Assembly (NCBI GenBank): GCA_024734495.1
Contig: JALMQS010000070.1
Span: forward strand, 14,255,486-14,319,485
Direction: 5' to 3'
Source of the DNA: Forficula auricularia
Taxonomy: Eukaryota > Arthropoda > Insecta > Dermaptera > Forficulidae
Length of the DNA: 64,000 nt
The notes below the pieces were generated by a model that worked only from the letters and a program-made list of their open reading frames with translations, made no database searches and was not told the origin of the DNA. The number at the start of each line of letters is the position of its first letter. Within the stretch, counting starts at the first letter, position 1. Position numbers and translations under genes: made by a program. Shown one piece after another: positions 55,377 to 64,000 of the stretch.

Positions 55377-56068
55377 GGGATAGTTGATCCTTGTTTTGGT
55401 TTTCTTTTAATAATTCGAACCATGATAATAAATTTGAACTTTTTTCAACCAGACATATATTGAAAGTTCCTGTCATCTGATTGTGCCATCCCAGCCCCTC
55501 CATTTACCATCTACCCTTTGTTAGTGGTAAAAAGCATTTACATTGCGACATGCAACTGGCAATTAGTTGTATACTTCCGCGGCATGTGAAACGCAATTAG
55601 ACTTAATTCTTAAACATGAGACACAAACAAAAGAATCATAAGAGGATACTTGATTCCAGGATCAAGCATCCCTCTACCTGAAAAGGATCCAACTATCCCG
55701 ATGCAGCCATTTTTCGAAAATTGAAAAAAACAGCAACAAGTCAAGCAAATTTGTTACGGAAACAATTGCCTTTAAATAGCTAAATACACACAATATTTCA
55801 GAAATATAAGCAATAAATCATAAAGTACAAGTACTAAAATTGTTGCGAAATCCCATAGCATAAGTATAAACAAGTAGGGTCATGAAAAAAATCAAATTTT
55901 CAAAATTAAAAGCAACAAGTTATTGCTCATAGATGAGGTAAACAAGGTTTAGTAGCCATCATGATCGCTACCTAATTTGGCTAACAGAACAAAAATAAAG
56001 TCCTTGCAAGCGCTAATTTTTTAATGGGGATCATGTATCCCACAGGATCAACTATCCCACTTCTCCCC
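55377..56068. mobile_element. TIR element, 692 bp, GGGGAGA ends
   Basis: GGGGAGAGGTGGGATAGTTG at the left and CAACTATCCCACTTCTCCCC at the right are inverted ends of about 24 bp. TA flanks both ends (55375-55376, 56069-56070). A third, internal copy of the ATCCAACTATCCCGATG motif lies at about 55687-55703. No transposase is present. A Harbinger-like MITE arm sits inside it. Confidence 0.75.
55469..55561. mobile_element. One arm of the Harbinger-like MITE
   Basis: CATCTGATTGTGCCATCCC through CATCTACCCTTTGTTAGTGG to TGCAACTGGC matches the right arm of 12897-13090. The left arm is missing. It is nested in the TIR element. Confidence 0.75.
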
Positions 56069-58254
56069 TATTAATAACAAAATTAATTATTAAAATTGAA
56101 AGAAGAGACATATTTTTTCAATATCGAATGTATTTCTCTTATAATGATTTGGCAATTTTTTTCAGCCAAAGGTTTGACTTGTAACTGCTGGAACTTACCA
56201 GAAAGTTGAAACCTTTAATTTAACACTTTTTGCCAGATTTCTAGCTCATTAGTAGCCTTCATTTACAAATTTTGAGAGCTCCCAATTAAAAATCTTTTTT
56301 TCTGATTTTCTTCATTATAAACCGGAAGTTTTGAACATCTAAATCTTCTTCTAAATGTAAATATACACAATTTCACCTTGTAATGACGAGTAAAAAATAA
56401 TATTTACTAACGACCTTAGGAATCCAAATATTGTATATTCTGGTGAAAATATTTCATCCAAAAATTTCTTTAAGCTCGGTTATTTTTCAATGAATCATTC
56501 TCGATTTCAATTGTTACTCAGCGCAGCCTATTAATTTAAAATTTTGTGCCGAATTTCAGCTCATTAGCTACTACGAGAGCTTCCCAAATTCCCATATATA
56601 ACAATTTTTTTTCTGATTTATTACATTTTTTATGCCCGAATTTTTGAAAGTAAAAACTCTTATACTATTAAGGAGGTTTTTTCGTGACAATCCACACAAA
56701 AAGTTTTAGGCTCGTAACCACTATAAATATGAACGGTGTTACAATTTTAGGTTATGTTTTTTAACGTGACTGTACTTTTTACACTACTATATTCTCTTTA
56801 TGAATGGATCGTTTCCAAGCCATTGATATTTTATACCCTCCACTAAAAATAATCGCCCAAATATCTTCTTTATTTTTAATCAAAACTACGAGGTAAATAA
56901 TTTCAATTTTTTTTAAGTTACTCCGAATTTATTATTCTAAAAAATATTAGTTTTTCATCAAGACGGTGAAAGTCCTTGAATGAAAATAAATAAAATAATG
57001 ATAATTTTCCCACCCTTTCCCAATATACCATATGTAAAAATTTCATATTTAATTGCAATTATTTCATGTTTGGTGTGGTAAATCGTCTTCAAATTTTAAC
57101 AGTGTGTTTATTATGCTTTTAATGACTTATATTCCAAGTTTCGAAGACTTCTTGAATTTTGGAATTTTTGAAAGAACTACCTTAATAAATCTTTTTTAAA
57201 ATGCCTCCACAAAACTACATAATAATAATTTTTTCTCAAAGTCAATATAGAAAGAATTTTTTTTTTATAAAATTGATTAAAAAAAAGTTAATATTAATTG
57301 ACTCTACATAATAATATTTTAGTATTAAAGCGTTATCTGTTTACGATTATTTTGGCATATATAAATATTCAATTATCTATTACTTTAGTAAGAAAATTAA
57401 TATCCTACTTTTATTTAAACACACAACGTTCACTCCAAATGAATAAAATTAATTCTAAAAAGCTGATAAGGGGCCTTTTTCTGAATAGAAATGTAATTAG
57501 TTTGAATGGATGAAATTATTCTATTTGATTAATGTTTGAGTAGATAGGTGTTTGAGCACATCAATAATTACTCAGTATGCTTAGCGAACCGTATAGCTGG
57601 CTGTGCTTTAATCTCGCGTACCCTATTTTAACCGGAAATAATCGAGGTCCCAAACATATGCACTCATAAACCGCAAAAATACACATTAATAGTGAGTGGC
57701 CTACTGGACAAGTATCCAAAAGCCATAAAAAAGATATATAATAAACTAAGCGATCCCTTGGATGTTTCGGCACATGTGTTAAAAACCTTTCTCCAGGGAA
57801 TCATGTCATTTTTCGCTGGTTCTATGAAGTGAACTGAAACCAAACGACCAGGGGATAATAGGTCAAGTGGCTATATTTCAATGGGAACGGGATCTTTGGA
57901 AAATACTTTTTTTGTATTGAAATTCAAGGCAAAATTAATTTCAACAACGTTTTATCATCCAATTATACGAGACGATGCCATACGATTATAACGATTTCAT
58001 TCAAAATTTTTTAATTTTTATTTCCATTATTCATTAAATAGAATCGGTGATGATTGTATAAGTAGTAAATGGAAATCTTGTCAAATCAAATTCGAGATTT
58101 TTTTAAATCTTTACGTTTGAATGTCACCTGAGTCAATAAAATTGGTTTATAGAAAATCGGTTTGTCTGCGTGTGTAACCAAAACCAGATATTGCGGACCA
58201 CTAAATTCGCAATTTAAAATTCCTAAAGGTACGAAATATTTACGAACATTGAGT
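56069..58254. other. Unassigned AT-rich sequence
   Basis: Small frames at 57298-57513 and 57561-57773 show nothing recognisable. 57560-57780 is a little richer in GC and CpG. No gene called. Confidence 0.4.
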
Positions 58255-58690
58255 ATGATAAACATATATTGAAGGAGACAATAAAAGAGTGTGTCTTCTG
58301 CTGGAATTATAAATTTTACTCTACTAATGCTACTCTCGGCAAAAACTTTCAATTTAATAAACATATATATTTATTTATGAATTAATCATTTTAATCGCAT
58401 TAATTTGACGGTAGACACTATGTAAGAATAATAAATATTACTAATACCTATATTTTATTAAAAATTAGTGCTACATTTGCTGCACTTGAATTAAAATTAT
58501 TTTACCAATCCTTTTATTTATATAAGATATATCTATGAATAAATATAATTTATTTGTTAGAGAGTATAGATTCGAAAGTTGACTCTCATAATCAATCTTT
58601 TTAGACGGCTTATTAAATGGAAATATTCTATCTGTTATTTCACATGGATTCAAATATCCGATTGGATGTAGGTAAATTCGCTTTGTTGAT
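58255..58690. repeat. P-family and related hairpin fragments
   Basis: 58268-58314 (GAAGGAGACAATAAAAGAGT) matches the 60875 hairpin. 58545-58690 matches the P-family inner arm, with a stem GAGAGT/ACTTTC kept although the flanking core has decayed (minus strand). Confidence 0.6.
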
Positions 58691-58896
58691 ATACTAATCT
58701 GATCACCGCACTGAAGGAATTCAAAAATGAAAATTCTTTATATAAATGTATATAAAATAAATAGATACAAATTCTTTTTATAAAACAATCTAGAAACGTT
58801 TATTATTAGGTTGATGCATAATTATGGAACGTTTTTTAAAAATATTTTTATTCAGCAAAAATAATAATAAAATTTAACAAAAACATGTTTAAATGA

Positions 58897-59304
58897 TTAT
58901 TCGGGAACGTATTCACCATCTACTTCCCATTTGCTTGGCAGTCGGTCGATTCCACGGGCGAAGAAGTCACGATTCTTGGAGGCAATCCACGCTTTGACAT
59001 CGGCCACCAAGTCATCCAAATCGTCGTAGATCTTAGTCTTTTGCCAGTTTTTCAAAGAGCGGTTGATGTGATAGTCGGTCGGTGCTTCGGTCGGTGAGTA
59101 CGCCGGATGTGGGAGTAGTACCCAGCCCTTATTGGCGATGAATTCGACGACCAGGCGCTCAACATGAGGACGTGCGTTATCGTGATGGAACACGATGTGG
59201 TTCTTTTTGCGCGGTCTTTTCGCCTCGATTGCACCGTGAAGACGGTTAAGCTGTGCCAGGTAGACGTCGCTGTTTATGTTGAATTGCCAAGCTTTTTGAG
59301 GCAT
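58897..59304 (-). pseudogene. mariner transposase C-terminal part
   Basis: Beginning at about residue 10 the 135-codon frame reads NSDVYLAQLNRLHGAIEAKR, HHDNARPH (second Asp, residue 42), HPAYSPTEAPTDYH (third Asp, residue 77), ending RLPSKWEVDGEYVPE. DD34D spacing is exact. The segment with the first catalytic Asp is deleted, so no active enzyme can be made. PTEAP replaces the commoner PDLAP. Confidence 0.92.
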
Positions 59305-59609
59305 CGAATCGTTGATTGGTCGACATTGAAGTCTGCAGCCAGCATTATTGTTGTAAGGTTTTCATCCTCTTCCACGGCTGTCAGAAGTGCATGATCATCA
59401 AAATCCGATGGCCGACCTCTTCCTTCTGTATCCTCCAAACTAGTGTCACCTGATTTGAAACGGGCAAACCACTTCAGTACTGCACTATCAGTAATTGTTC
59501 CTTCGCCAAAAAGTTTGTTGAGATCGCGAAATGACTGTACTGCCTTCCATCCTTTCTCGTAGTGGTAGAGCATAATATGTCGAATATGAATATGTTTTTC
59601 GACACACAT
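59274..59609 (-). pseudogene. mariner transposase N-terminal part
   Basis: The 111-codon frame encodes the paired helix-turn-helix region: RHIMLYHYEKGWKAVQSFRD, FGEGTITDSAVLKWFARF, GRGRPSDFDD and later FNVDQSTIRCLKKLG. It ends at the deletion junction near 59300, where the frame is lost. It would bind the terminal repeats. Confidence 0.9.
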
Positions 59610-59723
59610 TTTTATTAACTATAAATAGAGAAGATTGTTTTTATAAAAAAATAAACAAAACGCCATTTTTGGCTAAAGAAAAACGCGCCAATACAAACGT
59701 TCCATAATTATGCATCAACCTAA

Positions 59724-60874
59724 TATAAGTCCAAACGTCTCGAGATTGTATTATATAAGAATTTTTATATAATTTATACAAAAATACAATCAATACCTAA
59801 ACTATGTTTTATTTTTTAAAACATCCAAATCTCTGACTGATAAAAATAATTTTCTTCGAGGAAATCAATAAGAGTGATGTCTTCTGCTTGATGTTTGAAT
59901 GAAAGAATTATCTCGAAACGAAACGCCTCAGATGAATTTGCTTTAAATCGGTACTTTTAATTAGAGCGAACAAGAACATTTGGTTATTTTTGAGAGAAAA
60001 TTAGTAAGGGTGTCCAATTTTTGAATGCCCTCATTGTTTTCCTCTTAAAAATCAATGTCTCTGCTAATCACTGGAAAATAAAAATATTTTCAATTTTATC
60101 ATTTTTCTCAGAGGTATTAAAATAATAATTTATAATTACTGAATCAAAAAAGATAAACTTATAAATTAAATTATATTTTTAAGATTTTAATTTAATAGAT
60201 ATTTTTAATTAAAAAGGCTTTCAAACGATGTTACTAGGTTATTCAAAAATAAACACTTGATAAAATGTGTGGCCTAAAAAACAAAGCAGTGGGTATAAAA
60301 ATCAAAAGATAAGTAAAAATTATCAAACTATATTTGCCGAAGAATCGATTCTTGAAATGATTATTGAATTAAAAAACATTTTTTAAATGAACATACATAG
60401 CATTTCTTCACATACATATAACTTATGATGTCCAGAAACTTTCTTTAAAATGAAAGTTTTATTCATAGAGGAAGAAACAAACGATGGGTTTCATAGAATA
60501 CTTAAATGCCAATATCAATACAATTGAAATAATTCCTTATTTATTTTTTAAACACACATGATCTGTTGAAAGTTTCGAATTCTAATTACGATATCATTAT
60601 TATTAGTGTGCTTGTCCTCTTATTATTTCATATCATGACTTGGATACTTAAAAAAAATATTTTGAAGATTCAATAAATAATTCCTGGAAACATGAAGCAG
60701 GTTCTTGATCGTGTTTTTCTCTATTTCGTTTTCAATTCAACGGAACTTGAGGAGAAGATGATGATAGAGGAAAATAGAATATTTCCTTTACAATTGAAAG
60801 TGGAATGCTCTATTAAACTAAATACAATCTTACGAAAAAATTTAGGCATCAGTATCACCCCTATTCATATTTTC
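59724..60874. other. Unassigned AT-rich sequence
   Basis: A 77-codon frame at 60692-60925 runs into the following hairpin and has no recognisable domain. 59862-59905 has a short P-like fragment (GATGTCTTCTGCTTGATG). No gene called. Confidence 0.4.
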
Positions 60875-60975
60875 TTGAAGGAGGCAATAAAAGAGTGTGC
60901 CTTATGTAAAATTATAAAATTATAAATTTTATTTATAATTCCAGCAGAAGACACACCTTTTATTGTCTCCTTCAA
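60875..60975. repeat. Hairpin, ~100 bp
   Basis: TTGAAGGAGGCAATAAAAGA at the left pairs with the right end TTATTGTCTCCTTCAA. The right arm contains CCAGCAGAAGACACACC. Related to 58268 and 51934. Confidence 0.75.
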
Positions 60976-63726
60976 TATATAAAGGCCTCAAAATCTCTGC
61001 ATAAAACTTACCTTAATTACAAAGATTTCTGGGTATACAATAGAAATCACTAAGATCAATGCTCATAGAAAACTGAAAACTGTCAGGTATCTTTTGCAAT
61101 AGCAAGAAACAAAAATCCAACTGAAATAAATGAAAAAAGAAGCTCGAGAGATTCAGATACATCTGCAATTATTTTTCCATGAGAACTGAGCTGAAACGTT
61201 GAACCATAGGCACAGTCAATAAAAGAACCTAGAAAAATTATCAGCAAACTAATACATTGACTAAAATCAAGCAACATATCCTGATTTTCTAATGACTTTT
61301 TGTATTTTGAGAATCATGTTGAATCAAAGGATAAATATATATATGAAATCTCATATACAACATAACTATTAAAAATTTCATTCACCAAGAATATAAAAAG
61401 GAACCACCAAAACCTTTAGGGTGAATGTGTATAGTCAGACATTGTATCCAAATGTCTATATTTTCACTAACATGTTTTCACCTAAACAAGAAAGTAAAGC
61501 ATAATTGTTTTACGCAAATTATTACTTTGATTTAAATTCAATATATCCAGTGATGCCATCAGCACATCCAGTGAATTTCATATCTACTTGTATTGTGCTA
61601 ATATAGCTTTGGTAATTTTTTTCAACAGCATTTTGAAAATACCACATCAAGTCTACATTCTTTCAATGATGAATTTGAATGGTGTTTGAATAAACCAAAA
61701 TACAGAATGAATTCTTTATTTAATAAAGCTGTTATGTAGGGAACATGATGAACATCTGAAAAAGAATTTTTGAATTCTGTGTCCAAAATTAATTAATTCT
61801 ATATACTGAAAAGGCCATCAATCCAGTACTTTCTGAAAAGACATCAGTCACCACTGCAAATGATTGAAAACATTTCTTTTTAAATCATTGTTTTAAAATT
61901 CAATGGCAAAAGAATTATGAGGTGATACGTCACATTCTCAAAACAAACTTAGAAGGATTGGTTCAATGAATATGAATCAAAAGACACTTTGATGTTCATC
62001 AAAATCACCCCATCCCAGGCAGTCCCCAGATCATGCTTATTGAGGATGGAAACTATTCAATCAGTGCTGAAAATTGAATTAACAGTACCCATCCCGGATT
62101 TAATCCCATCCAACTACCCTCCACAAGAAATGAAAGAAGTCAAGTTTTGTGAACATATCCAGCCATCTGAAAAGACATAAAATGAAGCTGAATTTCAAAA
62201 GATAAATCTTCATGCACCTGTGAATAGAGCCAAAAAAGGTCAAAAAAGCTTTACAAACAAGAGAAAAGATTTGAAATTACACCACCAAACTATGCCCACA
62301 GCCTGATAAAGCAAGAAATACAACACCCCATCCATTCTGTTCAAACCAACAAACAGCAAACTAACCAACAAATTAAGAGATTGATTTCAAACCTACACAT
62401 TTAACCCTACTGGGTAGTATTTAAAGGAATGCCTTTATTTTGAGAGAAACAGAGACTACTCCTAAAATTAAACATGAGAAAAAATACAAACAGAAGAAAA
62501 TAAAATAAACAAACTCAGAAGAAGAATGATATCCCATATCCCTCCAGACTGAACCTACAAGTCACCATTCTCTCCTGACCAGAACTCAGCTGTTATAACC
62601 ACATCAAGAGACACTCTCGTCCTCACCAAGTCTACAAAGCTGAGGAGGCCAATCAGCCTTCAGGAGTGGTTTTCAGTGGAACTCCTGAGACCATCCCATT
62701 AAAAAAAAAAAAATTGACAAGTAAAGTTCAATTAGGACTGTTTTAGCCATTGAAACATCTACAAAAACATGCACATTCATCGGAGAATTGGATTAAAAAA
62801 CATCAATCAACATTAAGCTGAATCAAAAATCAGAATCTCATCAAAAGATGCACGGAATTGCCATGTCCAAAGTGAAATAAGAACAGAAAGCCAGAAAGTC
62901 CATTCATTTCAAAATTGCTGAAACAACAAGAGAGAAGTTGATATTTGTCCCTGAACTCCTACAAAATATGTGAGAATATTTTGATTATACAAAAACAAAT
63001 CAATAGCTATTATTAAAGGCTTCAACGAGCTGAAAAGCTGATGGTTCTAACTGAGACCTACAAGCACCAGAATGCACTGGGAGAACAATGAGCATCTGCA
63101 AGATCTATGAGATCCATTCATACAAATAGTCCTAGCCAAAAAACTTGACAAAATTCAGGACCTAAACTATCAAGGATCAAAGAGAAGAACAAACAACCTA
63201 GGCAAAATCCTCAATGCTCTCAATATGATCAAGAAATGAAAAGGTCATTCAACATCGAAACATTGATCAACAAAATTGTGATTCATAATTAATGGATCAT
63301 ATATATATAGCCGATTCCATTATTCACCATTAATACAAAACATTCTGAAGAGGAAATAGACGTTAATAAAATTCATGCAACAAAATTGCTCTTCGTCGAG
63401 AAAGAAGAACTTTGCAAATTTCAGTATACAAAGAACTGGTATTAAAATTAATTTTTAATTGATTGAGATTGACCTATAGCTCAGCACTGAACCATTTAAC
63501 AGAGATTATAGCTGAACAAGAGACATTCAGCCTCCCCAAAGTTCATTCAGGAACGAGACCATAATGAAACTGAAAGCCATTGATAGGCAGAACTTTTAAA
63601 GAGACAGGAGACACAACGAAAGGCAAAATTGCTGAAACTATAATTATTTATTCATAACAAGACCAAATTGAGGCCATCCCTTCCATTCAATGGCTTATGA
63701 ATGTATTCAATAGCAATCAATGATGA
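60976..63726. other. A-rich, T-poor, CpG-poor interval of unknown nature
   Basis: From about 61400 the plus strand has far more A than T and very few CpG sites, unlike the rest of the window. Many short frames are broken by TGA. CTGAAAAGACAT occurs at about 61833 and 62167, each following a Ser- or Phe-like codon, as in the helix of C2H2 zinc fingers. A decayed zinc-finger gene is a weak possibility. No feature is assigned. Confidence 0.3.
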
Positions 63727-64000
63727 ATGAAACATCTTTCATGGGACAGTTTGAAATCACATAGTGGCAAACAATTTAGACAGAAGATATCTTTGTCATT
63801 CTCTGAGACCATATTTGTGAATGAGATCATAGTTGAGAATGAGACTGAGAAGCCGAAAACACTTCTGCAAACGATGGACAATGAACAGAAGAAAATCGAA
63901 TCTATGAAGCTAAACAGTCTGAAACGATTATGCATCAATCACAGAATTCTGAGCTTCTTTGAAACCATATCTCACATAAAGAATATTTTCCAAAAGAATT
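63727..64000 (+). CDS. Open frame running off the window end, unknown product
   Basis: From ATG at 63727, directly after an in-frame TGA, 91 codons are open to the window end. The start reads MKHLSWDSLKSHSGKQ; later parts include ENETEKPKTLL and LNSLKRLCINHR. It is rich in Lys, Glu, Ser and Ile. The TEKP and SLKRL strings faintly recall C2H2 zinc-finger linkers and helices, but the Cys and His pairs are not present, so I do not call a zinc finger. The true end, introns and status are unknown. A 73-codon minus-strand frame over the same bases is less convincing. Confidence 0.3.
   Translation, partial: MKHLSWDSLKSHSGKQFRQKISLSFSETIFVNEIIVENETEKPKTLLQTMDNEQKKIESMKLNSLKRLCINHRILSFFETISHIKNIFQKN

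Larger units (their letters stand above)
58806..59723 (-). mobile_element. Internally deleted mariner element
   Basis: TTAGGTTGATGCATAATTAT at the left and its complement at the right form inverted ends of about 28 bp. TA flanks both (58804-58805, 59724-59725). The length is 918 bp against about 1.3 kb for mariners. The internal deletion removes the middle of the transposase. It is the same family as the fragment at 6590 and distinct from the mariner at 17398. Confidence 0.93.

Noticed and set aside
59052..59394. Frames of 60 and 76 codons over the mariner
   Set aside because: They are shadows of the transposase pieces in other frames or on the other strand.
1..64000. CRISPR arrays, rRNA genes, bacterial operons or ribosome binding sites
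   Set aside because: No regularly spaced repeats, rRNA-like conserved blocks or operon structure were seen; the content is eukaryotic.

Overview
The window is AT-rich eukaryotic nuclear DNA made almost entirely of transposable elements and inverted repeats. I find no convincing host protein-coding gene. The repertoire (mariner, hAT, pogo/Tigger and Harbinger-like DNA elements, a K02A2.6/Mag-like Ty3 retrotransposon, a tRNA-derived SINE, Helitron-like insertions, many long fold-back repeats) points to a repeat-rich invertebrate, most likely an arthropod. A parasitic copepod would fit, but that is a guess from element types, not a species identification.

Layout. 157-1591 is a 1.4-kb fold-back repeat. 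1656-6199 is a structurally complete Ty3/gypsy retrotransposon: identical 154-bp LTRs, 5-bp target duplication, primer binding site, polypurine tract. Its reading frame is broken at two A8 runs. 6.6-7.0 kb is a scrambled mariner fragment. 7.6-16 kb is a nested mosaic: a repeat carrying exon-like pieces, hairpin elements, a Harbinger-type MITE with TAA duplications, a 1.1-kb fold-back split by a SINE, and a small MITE inside a fold-back. 16.6-18.7 kb holds an internally deleted hAT element and a full-length but dead mariner. 18.8-22.9 kb has a fold-back, a Tigger relic invaded by a repeat present twice in tandem arrangement, and a second copy of the first fold-back family. 24.2-35.7 kb holds three copies of a repeat ending in a TTTACCATAC motif, a hairpin insertion with an 11-bp target duplication, a Helitron-like insertion, a C-rich insertion with 25-bp flanking duplications, two more exon-carrying repeats and a third fold-back. 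35.7-39.8 kb is mostly unrecognised, with one GC-richer block. 39.9-48.2 kb contains three copies of a repeat ending in a long hairpin. 49.2-52.2 kb has a scrambled Ty3/gypsy remnant and small hairpins. 54.3 kb is a second SINE, 55.4-56.1 kb a TIR element, 58.8-59.7 kb an internally deleted mariner. The last 2.7 kb is A-over-T skewed and CpG-poor, and ends in an open frame that runs off the window.

The most interesting observation is that several unrelated-looking fold-back families (about 10.1, 15.1, 18.95, 25.0, 29.8, 34.7 and 49.6 kb) carry the same small RNA-like module: CTGATGA or a variant, a stem-loop, then GAAA, a short palindrome and TC/TT. In one family the stem-loop shows compensatory base changes between copies. 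This resembles the minimal hammerhead ribozymes known from Penelope-like retroelements, but with a consistent extra U after CUGAUGA. One such element is cleanly inserted with an 11-bp target duplication.

The elements do not form a pathway. Their relationships are insertional (nesting), which gives relative ages: the Ty3 element is youngest; SINE, Helitron-like and hairpin insertions are intermediate; the mariner, Tigger and hAT relics are older. All family calls come from reading the sequence and its translations, not from database searches.
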